IMG/VR virus record: IMGVR_UViG_3300017917_002605
Span: 110,471 to 168,911 of that record
Origin: a virus
Strand: one strand, 5' to 3'
Length of the DNA stretch: 58,441 bases
Shown here: positions 34,707 to 43,016 of the stretch, one piece after another
Layout: the number at the start of each line of letters is the position of its first letter
Position numbering within the stretch: position 1 is the stretch's first letter
Notes under the pieces: model-generated
What the model saw: only the letters and a program-made list of their open reading frames with translations
Told to the model about the DNA's origin: nothing
The model's database searches: none
Program-made: the position numbers and the translations under genes

Positions 34707-35771
34707 ATGCCATTAAGTAGAATTAAATCAAATTCAATTAGTAATCCAGTATCTTTAACACAACCTGTTATTGATGGTGCAGGTTACTCTCAGTACCAGT
34801 ATAGAAATAAAATCATCAACGGTGATTTTTCTGTTTGGCAACGTGGTACGTCCGGAAGTTTAGTTGGTGGTCCAGGATATGTTTCTGCTGACCGCTGGAA
34901 AATTTATGTAAACTCTAGCACAACCATGACTTTATCCAGGCAAACATTTACTCCTGGACAAACTGAAGTTCCTGGTAATCCAACTTACTATGCCAGATTT
35001 GACTGGTTGGGTACCGGTGCTTCTCAATTTTTTAGTTTTGAACAAGCAATTGAAGGTGTTCATCACGGTGCTGGCGATTATTTGACCATATCATTTTACG
35101 CTAGAACCGAACAAGGTGATGACATGACTTTAGCTGTCACACAAAAATTTGGTACTGGTGGTTCTTCTGATGTAACTGTGACAAATACTCCTCTTTCTAT
35201 TGATACAACTTGGAAAAAATTTGTTGTAACTGTTGCTGTGCCTTCTATTTCCGGCAAAACAATTGGCACAGATAATCATTTACTGGTTACTTGGTTTAGA
35301 AGCGGCACACTAAATTCTTATTTGGATATTGCAGATGTGCAGGTAGAAGTTGGTCAAGTTGCTACTCCTTTTGAGCGTAGACCTCCAGCACTTGAATTGG
35401 CTTTGTGTCAAAGATATTTTTATAGTGTTACATTACCAAGAGATACTAACCTTTTTTATCCAGCAGTTGTATATGTTGGTGCCACTGGGACATTGATTCA
35501 GGCTCTGCCGGTGACATTATTAATGCGAACAACTCCAACCGCTTCTACCATTATAGGAACAGCAAAACCAACATTCATTCGATATGACTACGGCACAAGT
35601 TCTCAACAAACCATAACGTCCATTTTTGCTACTGTTCGTTCAACTTCTGGAACTTATTGGATGGAAGTCCAATATGTAGCCGTTGGTTCTTGGGGTTCAG
35701 CAGGACACTCAGGTGTTGTTTCATGGGACACAGGAACTAGCAGTGTAATTACTCTTTCTGCGGAATTATAA
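34707..35771 (+). CDS. INGDF-type carbohydrate-binding-like fibre tip (class B, diverged)
   Basis: 354 aa. It has NKIINGDFSVWQRG, SADRWKIY, LTISFYARTEQGDDM, TWKKFVVTVAVPS and IADVQVEVGQVATPF...LCQRYFYS, so the class B order is kept but the sequence has diverged more than the other three. Ends in LSAEL. The partner gene begins one base after its stop. Preceded by CTAAATAAA at 34693. Confidence 0.76.
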   Translation: MPLSRIKSNSISNPVSLTQPVIDGAGYSQYQYRNKIINGDFSVWQRGTSGSLVGGPGYVSADRWKIYVNSSTTMTLSRQTFTPGQTEVPGNPTYYARFDWLGTGASQFFSFEQAIEGVHHGAGDYLTISFYARTEQGDDMTLAVTQKFGTGGSSDVTVTNTPLSIDTTWKKFVVTVAVPSISGKTIGTDNHLLVTWFRSGTLNSYLDIADVQVEVGQVATPFERRPPALELALCQRYFYSVTLPRDTNLFYPAVVYVGATGTLIQALPVTLLMRTTPTASTIIGTAKPTFIRYDYGTSSQQTITSIFATVRSTSGTYWMEVQYVAVGSWGSAGHSGVVSWDTGTSSVITLSAEL

Positions 35772-35772
35772 T

Positions 35773-35991
35773 ATGGAACAAAAAATTAACGTTTATAAAC
35801 TAATCGACAGTATGAAAGATACCATTTATAGAACAAATGATAACGCTTGCATACCTATTGAACCTAGAAATATAGATTACGTCTTTTTTAAAATTGAAAT
35901 GGAAAAAGGTTTGGCTGAATTACAAGATGTTACAGGCACAGTTATGACTAGAGAACAATGCCTTGATTTTATCTCCAAATTACCAAACTAA
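35773..35991 (+). CDS. Diverged family-2 small tip-partner protein
   Basis: 72 aa, longer than the other family-2 members. It keeps the order YRTNDNACIPIEPRNIDYVF, then KGLAELQD and TREQCLDFISKL. The 'NACIP...P.N.DY' core aligns with [12 protein letters not shown] of the other members. It follows the most diverged class B tip, which suggests that tip and partner have diverged together. Confidence 0.68.
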   Translation: MEQKINVYKLIDSMKDTIYRTNDNACIPIEPRNIDYVFFKIEMEKGLAELQDVTGTVMTREQCLDFISKLPN

Positions 35992-36001
35992 ATAAAAGAC
36001 T

Positions 36002-36424
36002 ATGGCATATCTTGGTAACCAACAAATAAACGGAACCTTTAATTCCCAGTTCTTTTCTGGTGATGGTTCCACAACAGAATTCACGTTACAGTATTCAACT
36101 GGTAACGAAGCTTCCGTATTGGTCTTCATCACTGGTGTTAAACAGCAGACCACTACCTATGCATTGATTAACGGTAAGATTGTTTTTACTGAAGCGCCAC
36201 CAGCTGGATACAATAACATTGAATTGGTTTATCTTGGTGACCGTGTTCAAGTTAATCCTTACCTAAGTGCAGATTCACAAGGTATTATCAGACTTAACGC
36301 AAGCGTATTGACAGAAAACGTGACAATTACAACCGGTTATAATGCATCTTCTGCCGGTCCATTGACCATTGCAAATAACGTTGTTGTAACAATCGCAAAC
36401 AACTCTACTTGGACGGTGTTCTAA
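36002..36424 (+). CDS. Fibre anchor/stalk protein with GPxTI terminal module
   Basis: 140 aa. The first 85 residues match the N-terminal beta module of the 386-aa fibre (FSGDGSTTEFTL; FTEAPPAGYNN). The last 30 residues (SSAGPLTIANNVVVTI, then WTVF) match the end of the 71-aa protein at 29125. It lacks a tip; the following gene, overlapping by one base, supplies a C1q-like one. It could be a natural connector or a remnant of a longer fibre. Confidence 0.7.
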   Translation: MAYLGNQQINGTFNSQFFSGDGSTTEFTLQYSTGNEASVLVFITGVKQQTTTYALINGKIVFTEAPPAGYNNIELVYLGDRVQVNPYLSADSQGIIRLNASVLTENVTITTGYNASSAGPLTIANNVVVTIANNSTWTVF

Positions 36425-37080
36425 TGGCAGGCACAATTATTGCAGATTACATCCGTGCGGATGCTAACAAATTAAGTTTGAATGTAGGCAATACTACTTT
36501 TGCCACAATTAATTCTTCAGGTTTTTTCAGTAACACCGGTGTTCAAATTATTGACCAAAATGGTCAAGTTGGTGCATTATCTGTAGGTACCAACCAATTA
36601 CAAACTGGTGCTGTTACACAAACAAAAATTGGTTCTAATGTTGCTGGAACAGGCCCAATTTTTATAACATCAATGGGTGCGGCACAAACTTTAACAAGTG
36701 CTGTTTGGACTAAAGTTGCCTTTGATACAGAAAGTGTTGATTCACATAACTGTTATAACACTTCTCTTTATAGATTTACGCCGACTGTTGCCGGTTATTA
36801 TCAATTCACATTACAATTCACAGCTGGTACAGGTAATATTCAAGCAGTTCAAAGCGGACTTTATAAAAACGGAAGTGCAATTGCATGGAACGTAAATTAT
36901 TTAATGTCTGTAAGTTATGGAGATGATTTAACATCTTCTTTGACAAAATTGGTTTATATGAATGGTACTACAGACTATATTGAACCTTATGGCTATGTGG
37001 TTGACGCTTCTGCCGGTAGTGATGTTATATTTTCAAGCATATATTCTCATTTTGAAGGTTTCTTGGCAAGGGCTGCATAA
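36424..37080 (+). CDS. C1q/TNF-like receptor-binding tip (class A)
   Basis: 218 aa from the ATG in TAATGG at 36424; an upstream in-frame ATG at 36409 lies inside the previous gene. The anchor MAGTIIADYIRADANKLSL is shared in form with the genes at 37260 and 38129. The C-terminal 125 residues are C1q-like: FDTESVDSHNCYNTSLYRF, PTVAGYYQFTLQF, LYKNGSAI, YMNGTTDYIEPYGYV and FEGFLARAA. The stop overlaps the next small gene. Confidence 0.75.
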   Translation: MAGTIIADYIRADANKLSLNVGNTTFATINSSGFFSNTGVQIIDQNGQVGALSVGTNQLQTGAVTQTKIGSNVAGTGPIFITSMGAAQTLTSAVWTKVAFDTESVDSHNCYNTSLYRFTPTVAGYYQFTLQFTAGTGNIQAVQSGLYKNGSAIAWNVNYLMSVSYGDDLTSSLTKLVYMNGTTDYIEPYGYVVDASAGSDVIFSSIYSHFEGFLARAA

Positions 37081-37256
37081 TGAATTTAACGCAAAAAATT
37101 TTAAAAATATATCCTGAATTGTCACAAAAAGATTTTTCTGGAAAAGTTATTGAATTGCGAAATGATTTGGACGGAAAAGGTGATTACATCGCCAAATGGG
37201 AACATCCTACATATCCTAGACCAACGCAAGAACAATTAGATAGTGTGGAAGAATAA
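37080..37256 (+). CDS. Family-1 small tip-partner protein
   Basis: 58 aa. It aligns with 29895 and 30573: MNLTQKILKIYPELSQKDF at the start, DGKGDYIAKWEHP in the middle, PRPTQEQLD near the end. The DGKGDYIAKWEHP segment is identical to the 29895 product. It overlaps the stop of the class A tip by one base. Confidence 0.72.
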   Translation: MNLTQKILKIYPELSQKDFSGKVIELRNDLDGKGDYIAKWEHPTYPRPTQEQLDSVEE

Positions 37257-37259
37257 CAC

Positions 37260-37856
37260 ATGGCAGGCATTTTAAAAGTCGATAGAGTACAATCAGATTC
37301 CAATTTGGCATTTCAAATTGGTTCTTCTAATGTTGCCTATTTTAATACCACCGGTTTGAACATAACTGGCGGTGAAATTATTGCTGGTGGTTCCACTCTG
37401 AGAACATCTGGTGGCATGTTATATGCAAACAGTGGTATTGCTTTTCCTGGAACACATGTTGCAAGTGCTGACCCAAATACTTTAGATGATTATGAAGAAG
37501 GTACTTGGACTCCAACAACAATAAGTTTAAACAATATTAGTAGTATAACAATAAGTTATGCCTCTTATATTAAAGTAGGAAGATTAGTTCATTGTTCGAT
37601 GTATGGTACCGCTGCAGTAACTTCCACTTCCACCAATACCTATTTTGGTTTTTCTTTACCGTTTGTTGCAGTAAACAACACAGTCGCACCATCTGGGACA
37701 TTTAATTTTGCTGGCGCAACAAATAATTTAGGAACAGTGATTGATTGGTCAGGTTCCACCAATGATTATTTTGGTATTTGGGTGCCTTCGGCGAATATGT
37801 TGAATAACGGCACATTAAGTTGGCAATTAGGATTTACCTATCCAACAGTTTCTTAA
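37260..37856 (+). CDS. Fibre protein with DDYEEGTWTP tip (class C)
   Basis: 198 aa. A short MAGILKVDRVQSDS anchor, a stalk (NVAYFNTTGLNITGGEI), then the class C junction SADPNTLDDYEEGTWTPTTI and a beta tip of about 105 residues, much shorter than the 386-aa relative. The junction DNA (37461-37515) is nearly the same as 32800-32854. A family-3 gene follows 16 bases downstream. Confidence 0.75.
   Translation: MAGILKVDRVQSDSNLAFQIGSSNVAYFNTTGLNITGGEIIAGGSTLRTSGGMLYANSGIAFPGTHVASADPNTLDDYEEGTWTPTTISLNNISSITISYASYIKVGRLVHCSMYGTAAVTSTSTNTYFGFSLPFVAVNNTVAPSGTFNFAGATNNLGTVIDWSGSTNDYFGIWVPSANMLNNGTLSWQLGFTYPTVS
37461..37515 (+). repeat. 55-base conserved junction block shared with 32800-32854
   Basis: Second copy of the class C junction, lying between the MAGI-type anchor and a shorter tip. 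Confidence 0.75.
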
Positions 37857-37872
37857 TTTATGGTAGAAAAAA

Positions 37873-38127
37873 ATGAGTTTATCTAAAGAAATCAGTATCG
37901 ATAAAATCGAAGTTGTTGAACCTGGTATTGTTCAGGTTCGTCAAGTAACACGTATTATGGAAGATGATAATCTACTATCTTCTTCTTATCATCGTTGGAC
38001 TATTGCTCCCGGCCAAGATTATTCTGACCAATCAGATAACGTCAAAGCAATTTGCCAAGTAGTTCATACACCACAAGTTATTGCTGCATATCAAGCAAAA
38101 TTGGAAGAAAGCACATTAGGAAAATAA
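37873..38127 (+). CDS. Family-3 small tip-partner protein
   Basis: 84 aa, a close paralogue of the 85-aa protein at 33224: IDKIEVVEPG, VQVRQVTRIMEDDN, HRWTIAPGQDYSDQ and AICQVVHTP are conserved. The two genes differ at many silent sites, so the protein similarity is maintained by selection rather than very recent copying. It follows a class C tip. Confidence 0.75.
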   Translation: MSLSKEISIDKIEVVEPGIVQVRQVTRIMEDDNLLSSSYHRWTIAPGQDYSDQSDNVKAICQVVHTPQVIAAYQAKLEESTLGK

Positions 38128-38128
38128 C

Positions 38129-39274
38129 ATGGCAGGTACAATTGTAGTTGACCGAATTGAGTCTGATGGAAGTTATGCTTCCACAATTAATGTTGCCTCA
38201 AAGGTAAATTTTACTGGTGGTGTTCAAGTTGGCGGCCAAGATGCCACATTTGGTGGTATGCGTAATCGTATCATCAATGGTGATATGAGAATTGACCAAA
38301 GGAACGTTGGAGTAACCACTACTCCAGCTGATTTTGCTTTCATTACAGATAGATGGCAAGTTCGTCAAAGTACAGCTTCAAAAATGTCGGCTGGTCAAAG
38401 CACAGTAGTTCCCGTAGGTTTTTCTAATTCTTTAGCAATAACTTCTCTTTCATCATACACCGTTTTATCTAGTGATATTTACACAGTTAGACAACAGATT
38501 GAAGGTTTTAATACTTCAGATTTTGGTTGGGGTACCGCAAATGCAAAACCTGTCACCTTGTCTTTTTGGGTACGTTCTTCATTAACAGGAACTTTTGGTG
38601 GTTCTGCATTGAATAATGGTAACAATAGAAGTTATGTTTTTTCTTATACAATAAATCAAGCAGATACCTGGGAATATAAAACAATAATTATTCCTGGAGA
38701 CACTACAGGAACCTGGCAAACAAACAACCAACGTGGAGTTCAAATATCTTTTGGATTAGGTGTAGGTTCTACACAATCGGGTACAGCAGGCGCCTGGTCT
38801 TCTAATAATTATGCTTCCGTAACTGGTGCTGTTAGTTTGGTTGGAACAAACGCAGCTACTTGGTATTTAACTGGTGTCCAATTAGAATTAGGTTCTGTAG
38901 CAACATCTTTTGAAATGAGACCATATGGAGCCGAATTAGCTTTGTGTCAAAGATACTATTCAAAATCTTATAATATTAACGTTAAACCAGGAACAGTATC
39001 TTCTTATGCTGGTGTGCTGGCTGTGGTTCCTTATTCTACAGGTTTGCAATATACAACTTGGATTATTCAATTTAAACAAACCATGAGAACTGCTCCAACT
39101 GTTTTAGTGTATAGTCCTGAAACAGGAGCATCTGGTAACTGTTATAATGGCGCAGGAGATGTTGCAGCAGGAGCATCAAGTATTGGTGAATCTGGTTGTT
39201 TTGCTAGAAATACGGCCAGTGCAAGCACTGGATATTTTGCTTATATTCAATATACAGCTGAAGCGGAGTTATGA
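38129..39274 (+). CDS. INGDM-type carbohydrate-binding-like fibre tip (class B)
   Basis: 381 aa. The anchor [20 protein letters not shown] resembles those at 36424 and 37260, but the remainder is class [51 protein letters not shown] and [15 protein letters not shown]...LCQRYYSK. Thus anchor and tip come from different gene classes. It ends in AEAEL and overlaps the family-2 gene by four bases. Confidence 0.78.
   Translation: MAGTIVVDRIESDGSYASTINVASKVNFTGGVQVGGQDATFGGMRNRIINGDMRIDQRNVGVTTTPADFAFITDRWQVRQSTASKMSAGQSTVVPVGFSNSLAITSLSSYTVLSSDIYTVRQQIEGFNTSDFGWGTANAKPVTLSFWVRSSLTGTFGGSALNNGNNRSYVFSYTINQADTWEYKTIIIPGDTTGTWQTNNQRGVQISFGLGVGSTQSGTAGAWSSNNYASVTGAVSLVGTNAATWYLTGVQLELGSVATSFEMRPYGAELALCQRYYSKSYNINVKPGTVSSYAGVLAVVPYSTGLQYTTWIIQFKQTMRTAPTVLVYSPETGASGNCYNGAGDVAAGASSIGESGCFARNTASASTGYFAYIQYTAEAEL
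38264..38305 (+). repeat. 42-base near-identical block shared with 30835-30876
   Basis: Second copy of the class B core block; one mismatch against the first copy, located at the junction between anchor and tip domains. Confidence 0.8.
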
Positions 39275-39423
39275 TGTATAAATTAGATTCAGAACCAAAT
39301 GTTGTTATACGTTTAAAAGATAAAGCCTGTATTCCTTTTGACCCAGCAAACACCGACTATCAAGAATATTTGAAGTGGTTGGAACAAGGAAACACTCCTG
39401 AACCGGCAGACCCAATAGAATAA
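39271..39423 (+). CDS. Family-2 small tip-partner protein
   Basis: 50 aa (double ATG start, second at 39274). Core [20 protein letters not shown], tail NTPEPADP. Last gene of the adhesin array, immediately before a terminator, and paired with a class B tip. The double-ATG start and four-base overlap are the same as at 34545. Confidence 0.73.
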   Translation: MMYKLDSEPNVVIRLKDKACIPFDPANTDYQEYLKWLEQGNTPEPADPIE

Positions 39424-39435
39424 TTGAACTCTGCC

Positions 39436-39461
39436 AAACCCCACCAAGTGTGGGGTTTTTT
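39436..39461 (+). terminator. Rho-independent terminator closing the adhesin array
   Basis: Nine-base stem AAACCCCAC / GTGGGGTTT with a five-base loop (CAAGT), followed by a run of T. It ends the 28758-39423 transcription unit. Confidence 0.88.
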
Positions 39462-39509
39462 ATTATTGCATACCCAAAAAGACTAAATAGACAATAAAAG
39501 GAGTTTATT

Positions 39510-39842
39510 TTGGCAGAATTTGTAGAGCTAACCTTAGAACAAGGAGCTACATTTACAACAACAATTAACGTGAATGAGAATGACGGTACACCAAAGGACC
39601 TGTCATCCTATACTGCACGTTCTCAAATGCGTAAATCTTATTACGCAACAACCGCCAAAGACTTCACATTAACAAAAACCAATGCAGTCGGTGGTGAACT
39701 AACCATGTCCATGACTGCTGCAAATACCGCAAATCTAACTCCAGGTAGATATGTTTATGATGTTGAAATTGAAGATACCGGTGGTACGGTAACCCGCATT
39801 TTTGAGGGTATCGTTGTGGTTATGCCAGGCGTAACACGATAA
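39510..39842 (+). CDS. Beta-sandwich virion protein, possibly BppU-N-like
   Basis: 110 aa beginning at TTG, chosen because AAAGGAG (39497-39503) ends six bases upstream and no ATG lies near. The sequence (ELTLEQGATFTTTINVNEND; DLSSYTARSQMRKSYYAT; TPGRYVYDVEIED) resembles the small N-terminal sandwich domain of phage upper baseplate proteins. Role: probably fibre attachment. It begins a new operon after the terminator and couples to the 78-aa gene by TAATG. Confidence 0.7.
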   Translation: MAEFVELTLEQGATFTTTINVNENDGTPKDLSSYTARSQMRKSYYATTAKDFTLTKTNAVGGELTMSMTAANTANLTPGRYVYDVEIEDTGGTVTRIFEGIVVVMPGVTR

Positions 39843-40078
39843 TGTCCATCAAAGTCACAATCACACCTGCACCAGCCGGACCTTCTGTTAAAATTAAACA
39901 GAATAAGTCGACCGCTACGGTGTTAAACTTTGTGCCAAAACCAACAATTGATTCGTTGTCTCAAATTACACAAATTGACACAACAGGAGCAGTAGATGGT
40001 GCCACCATGGTGTACGATGCGGCAACAGATAAATACATAATCAAAATTCTACCCAACGTTAGAGGGGGACTATTCTAA
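39842..40078 (+). CDS. Small structural protein ending in GGLF
   Basis: 78 aa, Pro/Lys/Thr-rich and extended in the first half (ITPAPAGPSVKIKQNKSTAT). It ends NVRGGLF, resembling the GGTF ends of the 539-aa and 196-aa proteins downstream. No known domain. Directly adjacent to the 539-aa fibre gene, so likely a fibre joint component. Confidence 0.65.
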   Translation: MSIKVTITPAPAGPSVKIKQNKSTATVLNFVPKPTIDSLSQITQIDTTGAVDGATMVYDAATDKYIIKILPNVRGGLF

Positions 40079-41698
40079 ATGTCAAACACAGTTATTCAAA
40101 TTAAGTATTCTAATGCGACTAGCACACCGCCGTCCCTTAACGTTGGTGAATTAGCGTATTCTTTTACTTCCGATAAATTATTTGTTGGTAATACTACCAA
40201 CGCCGTACTTGCAATAGGTGGCAAATACTATGTTGACCTTATTGACGGTGCAACATCAGCAAACACACCATCTACAATTGTAAAACGTGATGCACTTGGT
40301 GGTTTTACTGCCACACACGTTTATGCATCTTTGTATGGTAATGCAAATACCGCAACAACTTTACAAACTGCCAGAACTATTAGTTTCTCTGGTGATGTTG
40401 ATGCAGTATCAAATACGTTTAACGGTTCAGGTGATATCAGTTTCAACCTTGAGTTGACCAACACTGGTGTTGTTGCAGGCACATATGGTGGTGCAACTTC
40501 TGTACCTTATTTCGTTGTTGATGCTGATGGTCGTATTACTTCTGCTGGTAACAATAATATCTCTACCGCACTATCTATTGCAGGCGATACTGGTACAGAT
40601 TCAGTTTCTCTATTAACCGACACCTTAACTTTTGAAGGTGGCGATGGTATTACTTCCGCAGTCACCAACAACAAAGCATCTTTTGCTGTTGATAACACAG
40701 TCATCAGAACTACTGGTGGTCAAACTATTTCTGGTGATATTGCAATTACTGGTAACTTGGTTGTTTCCGGTAACACAATCACTCAAGACGTAGAAAACAT
40801 CCGTACAGAAGATGCATTGATTGAGCTTGCTGCTAACAATGCTTCCAACTCAATCGATATCGGTTTCTTTGGTACATACGTAAATGGTGGTACAAAATAT
40901 ACCACATTCATGCGTGACTCCACCGATGGTAACTTTAAGATTCTTGTCGATGGTACTGAGAAACCAAACACAGCAAACTCAGTAAACGTTGCATCGTTCA
41001 CAAGAGGCACTTTAGATGCCAACTTGACCGGTGGTACAATTTCTGGTCTTTCAACAGACCTTGCAGTTGCTGACGGTGGTACAGGTAAATCTTCATTCAC
41101 CGGTGGTGCAATTATTATCGGTAATGGTTCTGGTGCTCTTGCTGAATTGGCAAACACAGGTACCGCAGGAACATACGGTTCTGCATCCTACATTCCAGTA
41201 ATCACTACTGATGCTTATGGACGTGTTTCTGGTATAAGCAATACCCAAGTTTCTATTGATGCAGCTCGTGTAACATCAGGTACTTTACCTATCGCCCGTG
41301 GCGGTACAAATCAAACATCGTTCACTGCTGGTCAAGCAATTGTATTTAATGGTACAAGTCTTGCTTCACGTGCCAACTTAACACAGACAATTACTGGTGG
41401 TTTGGCAACATCCAACACCATCACCTCATTGACTTTTGACCCAATCACTGGTGGTATTACTGCTTATACCGCAGAAAAGATTGCAATCGATACTTCACAA
41501 ATTGCTTCTGGTACTCTACCAGTAACAAGAGGTGGTACCGGTGCAAGTACATTTGCTATCAAAGGTGTTATTGTCTCTGACCAGTCTTCAACAACTGGTG
41601 CTTTGAGTGCATTGACTTCTTCCACCGAAGGTCACCTATTGACAATTAACTCCTCAGGTGCACCTGTATTTGCTCACCTGTCTGGAGGAACATTCTAA
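40079..41698 (+). CDS. Long tail fibre-like protein with GGTG repeats
   Basis: 539 aa. The N-terminus (NTVIQIKYSNATSTPPSLNV, then GELAYSF) is the IQxK-type fibre head found widely in phages, shared with the 232-aa gene at 42315. A central beta-helix has TISGDIAITGNLVVSGNTI. Three units of DGGTG/RGGTN/RGGTG-xxxF occur at about residues 331, 406 and 483. It ends LSGGTF. Likely a trimeric fibre of the baseplate or whisker. Confidence 0.78.
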   Translation: MSNTVIQIKYSNATSTPPSLNVGELAYSFTSDKLFVGNTTNAVLAIGGKYYVDLIDGATSANTPSTIVKRDALGGFTATHVYASLYGNANTATTLQTARTISFSGDVDAVSNTFNGSGDISFNLELTNTGVVAGTYGGATSVPYFVVDADGRITSAGNNNISTALSIAGDTGTDSVSLLTDTLTFEGGDGITSAVTNNKASFAVDNTVIRTTGGQTISGDIAITGNLVVSGNTITQDVENIRTEDALIELAANNASNSIDIGFFGTYVNGGTKYTTFMRDSTDGNFKILVDGTEKPNTANSVNVASFTRGTLDANLTGGTISGLSTDLAVADGGTGKSSFTGGAIIIGNGSGALAELANTGTAGTYGSASYIPVITTDAYGRVSGISNTQVSIDAARVTSGTLPIARGGTNQTSFTAGQAIVFNGTSLASRANLTQTITGGLATSNTITSLTFDPITGGITAYTAEKIAIDTSQIASGTLPVTRGGTGASTFAIKGVIVSDQSSTTGALSALTSSTEGHLLTINSSGAPVFAHLSGGTF

Positions 41699-41720
41699 AT
41701 TATTATGAAAGGGGTTTATT

Positions 41721-42311
41721 ATGGATGTGAATTTTGTAAATGCATACACTGAGGTACTAACAGAAAACTTTGATGCGGTCATCAAGCAAAATATGTTGCT
41801 TCAGGCCAAATTAAAAGTCAATGAGAAAGAATCGAAAGTAAAGGACGAACTACAGGCAAGATTACAAGAAGTTCTAAATGAAAAAAAAGAACTTGAAAAT
41901 AAAATTGAAATCTTAAATGCAACTGTAGTTCGTACTGAAAATATTCGATATAAGGCAAACGAAACAGACTCTCTATCTGCTGAAAAAACTAGAATACAAC
42001 AAGCTCTCAATGAAACCATGAGAGAAGTTGAAAATCTAAAAAAAGAAATTGAAACCAAATCAAAACAAAATAAAGAAGTTTTGAAAGAAAAAGATGGTGA
42101 AATTTCTAGATTGAATGATTATATTAAAACCCTTGAGGAAATGTTACCAACTTCTAAGTTGCGTAAAGTAAATCCTGAAGCGGCAGCAGCAAGAAAGCCT
42201 GAGCCTATTACTGTTAGTGTAACTGACGAAGTTGTTGAAAATGTCGTTATAGAACAAACCCCTGATGAAACCATAAATAAAGTACAGGTTCAATCTGGTG
42301 GCACGTTCTAA
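41721..42311 (+). CDS. Coiled-coil structural protein ending in GGTF
   Basis: 196 aa. Residues about 20-140 are a continuous charged coiled coil (ELENKIEILNATVV; EVENLKKEIETKSKQNKEVL), followed by a Pro/Val/Glu linker and the end VQSGGTF, the same as in the upstream fibre. Ribosome binding site AAAGGGG. It may be a fibrous bridge between fibre proteins; its composition is unlike the beta-rich neighbours. Confidence 0.72.
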   Translation: MDVNFVNAYTEVLTENFDAVIKQNMLLQAKLKVNEKESKVKDELQARLQEVLNEKKELENKIEILNATVVRTENIRYKANETDSLSAEKTRIQQALNETMREVENLKKEIETKSKQNKEVLKEKDGEISRLNDYIKTLEEMLPTSKLRKVNPEAAAARKPEPITVSVTDEVVENVVIEQTPDETINKVQVQSGGTF

Positions 42312-42314
42312 TAA

Positions 42315-43013
42315 ATGGCAAATACAACAATACAGTTAAAATATTCGGTAGCAAGTGGCAATACACCAGTAGCATTAGCTAATGGTGAAATTGCCATTAA
42401 TGGTGCCGATGGTAAACTGTACTATCGCACACCTTCAGGAACGATTCAATCAATCGTTACCTATCCTGGACCGGCTGGATTAAACAAAGAAGTTCAATTC
42501 AACGATGCTGGTACAGCGGGTGCCAATGCACAATTTACATTTGATAAATCTACTGGTACTTTAACAACCAAGATTTTATCAATAACTGTTGCAAACGGCA
42601 CTTCGCCAATATCTGTAACTTCAAATACTTTAGTAACAAATTTAAATGCTGACTTGTTAGATGGTCAGCATTTAACATACTTTGGTACTGCGGCTAACAC
42701 TCAAGCCGCATTTGATAAAGCAAATAGTGCTGGTACAGCAGCAAATACAGACTATACTTTTATAAACACTACTCCAGGAACATACGGTAGTGCAAACGTT
42801 ATTCCTGTTGTTACACTGACTGCAAATGGTCGTGTATCATCAATAACAAATACCAATATTCAAACGGCTAGCACAACACAAGCTGGTGTGGTTCAATTAA
42901 ATGATACTTACACATCAACTTCAACAACTCAAGCCGCAACTGCAAATTCAGTTAAAAACGCATATCAAGCCGCTGTAGATGCAGCTACCGCAATGGCTAT
43001 TGCTCTAGGATAA
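42315..43013 (+). CDS. Tail fibre protein with phage-fibre repeat
   Basis: 232 aa. Head NTTIQLKYSVASGNTPVALA as in the 539-aa fibre, a collagen-like scrap (PGPAGLNKEVQFND), and one fibre repeat (TTQAGVVQLNDTYTSTSTTQ AATANSVKNAY read as one unit). It ends MAIALG, like the fibre at 28041. Located immediately before the neck genes, where T4 has fibritin (wac) near gp13; a whisker role is conceivable but unproven. Confidence 0.72.
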   Translation: MANTTIQLKYSVASGNTPVALANGEIAINGADGKLYYRTPSGTIQSIVTYPGPAGLNKEVQFNDAGTAGANAQFTFDKSTGTLTTKILSITVANGTSPISVTSNTLVTNLNADLLDGQHLTYFGTAANTQAAFDKANSAGTAANTDYTFINTTPGTYGSANVIPVVTLTANGRVSSITNTNIQTASTTQAGVVQLNDTYTSTSTTQAATANSVKNAYQAAVDAATAMAIALG

Positions 43014-43016
43014 ATA
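43009..43016 (+). promoter_or_regulatory. Late-promoter-like box GATAAATA before gp13
   Basis: GATAAATA overlaps the stop of the fibre gene and ends seven bases before the gp13 ATG. Close spacing would give a leaderless transcript. Confidence 0.38.

Noticed and set aside
34691-36000. CTAAATAAA motifs before 34707 and 36002 as promoters
   Set aside because: They coincide with AAA TAA or TAA stop contexts and differ from NATAAATA; too weak to list as separate features.
42315-43013. Fibritin (wac) assignment
   Set aside because: Position near gp13 fits, but no fibritin foldon or long coiled coil is seen; kept as a generic fibre.
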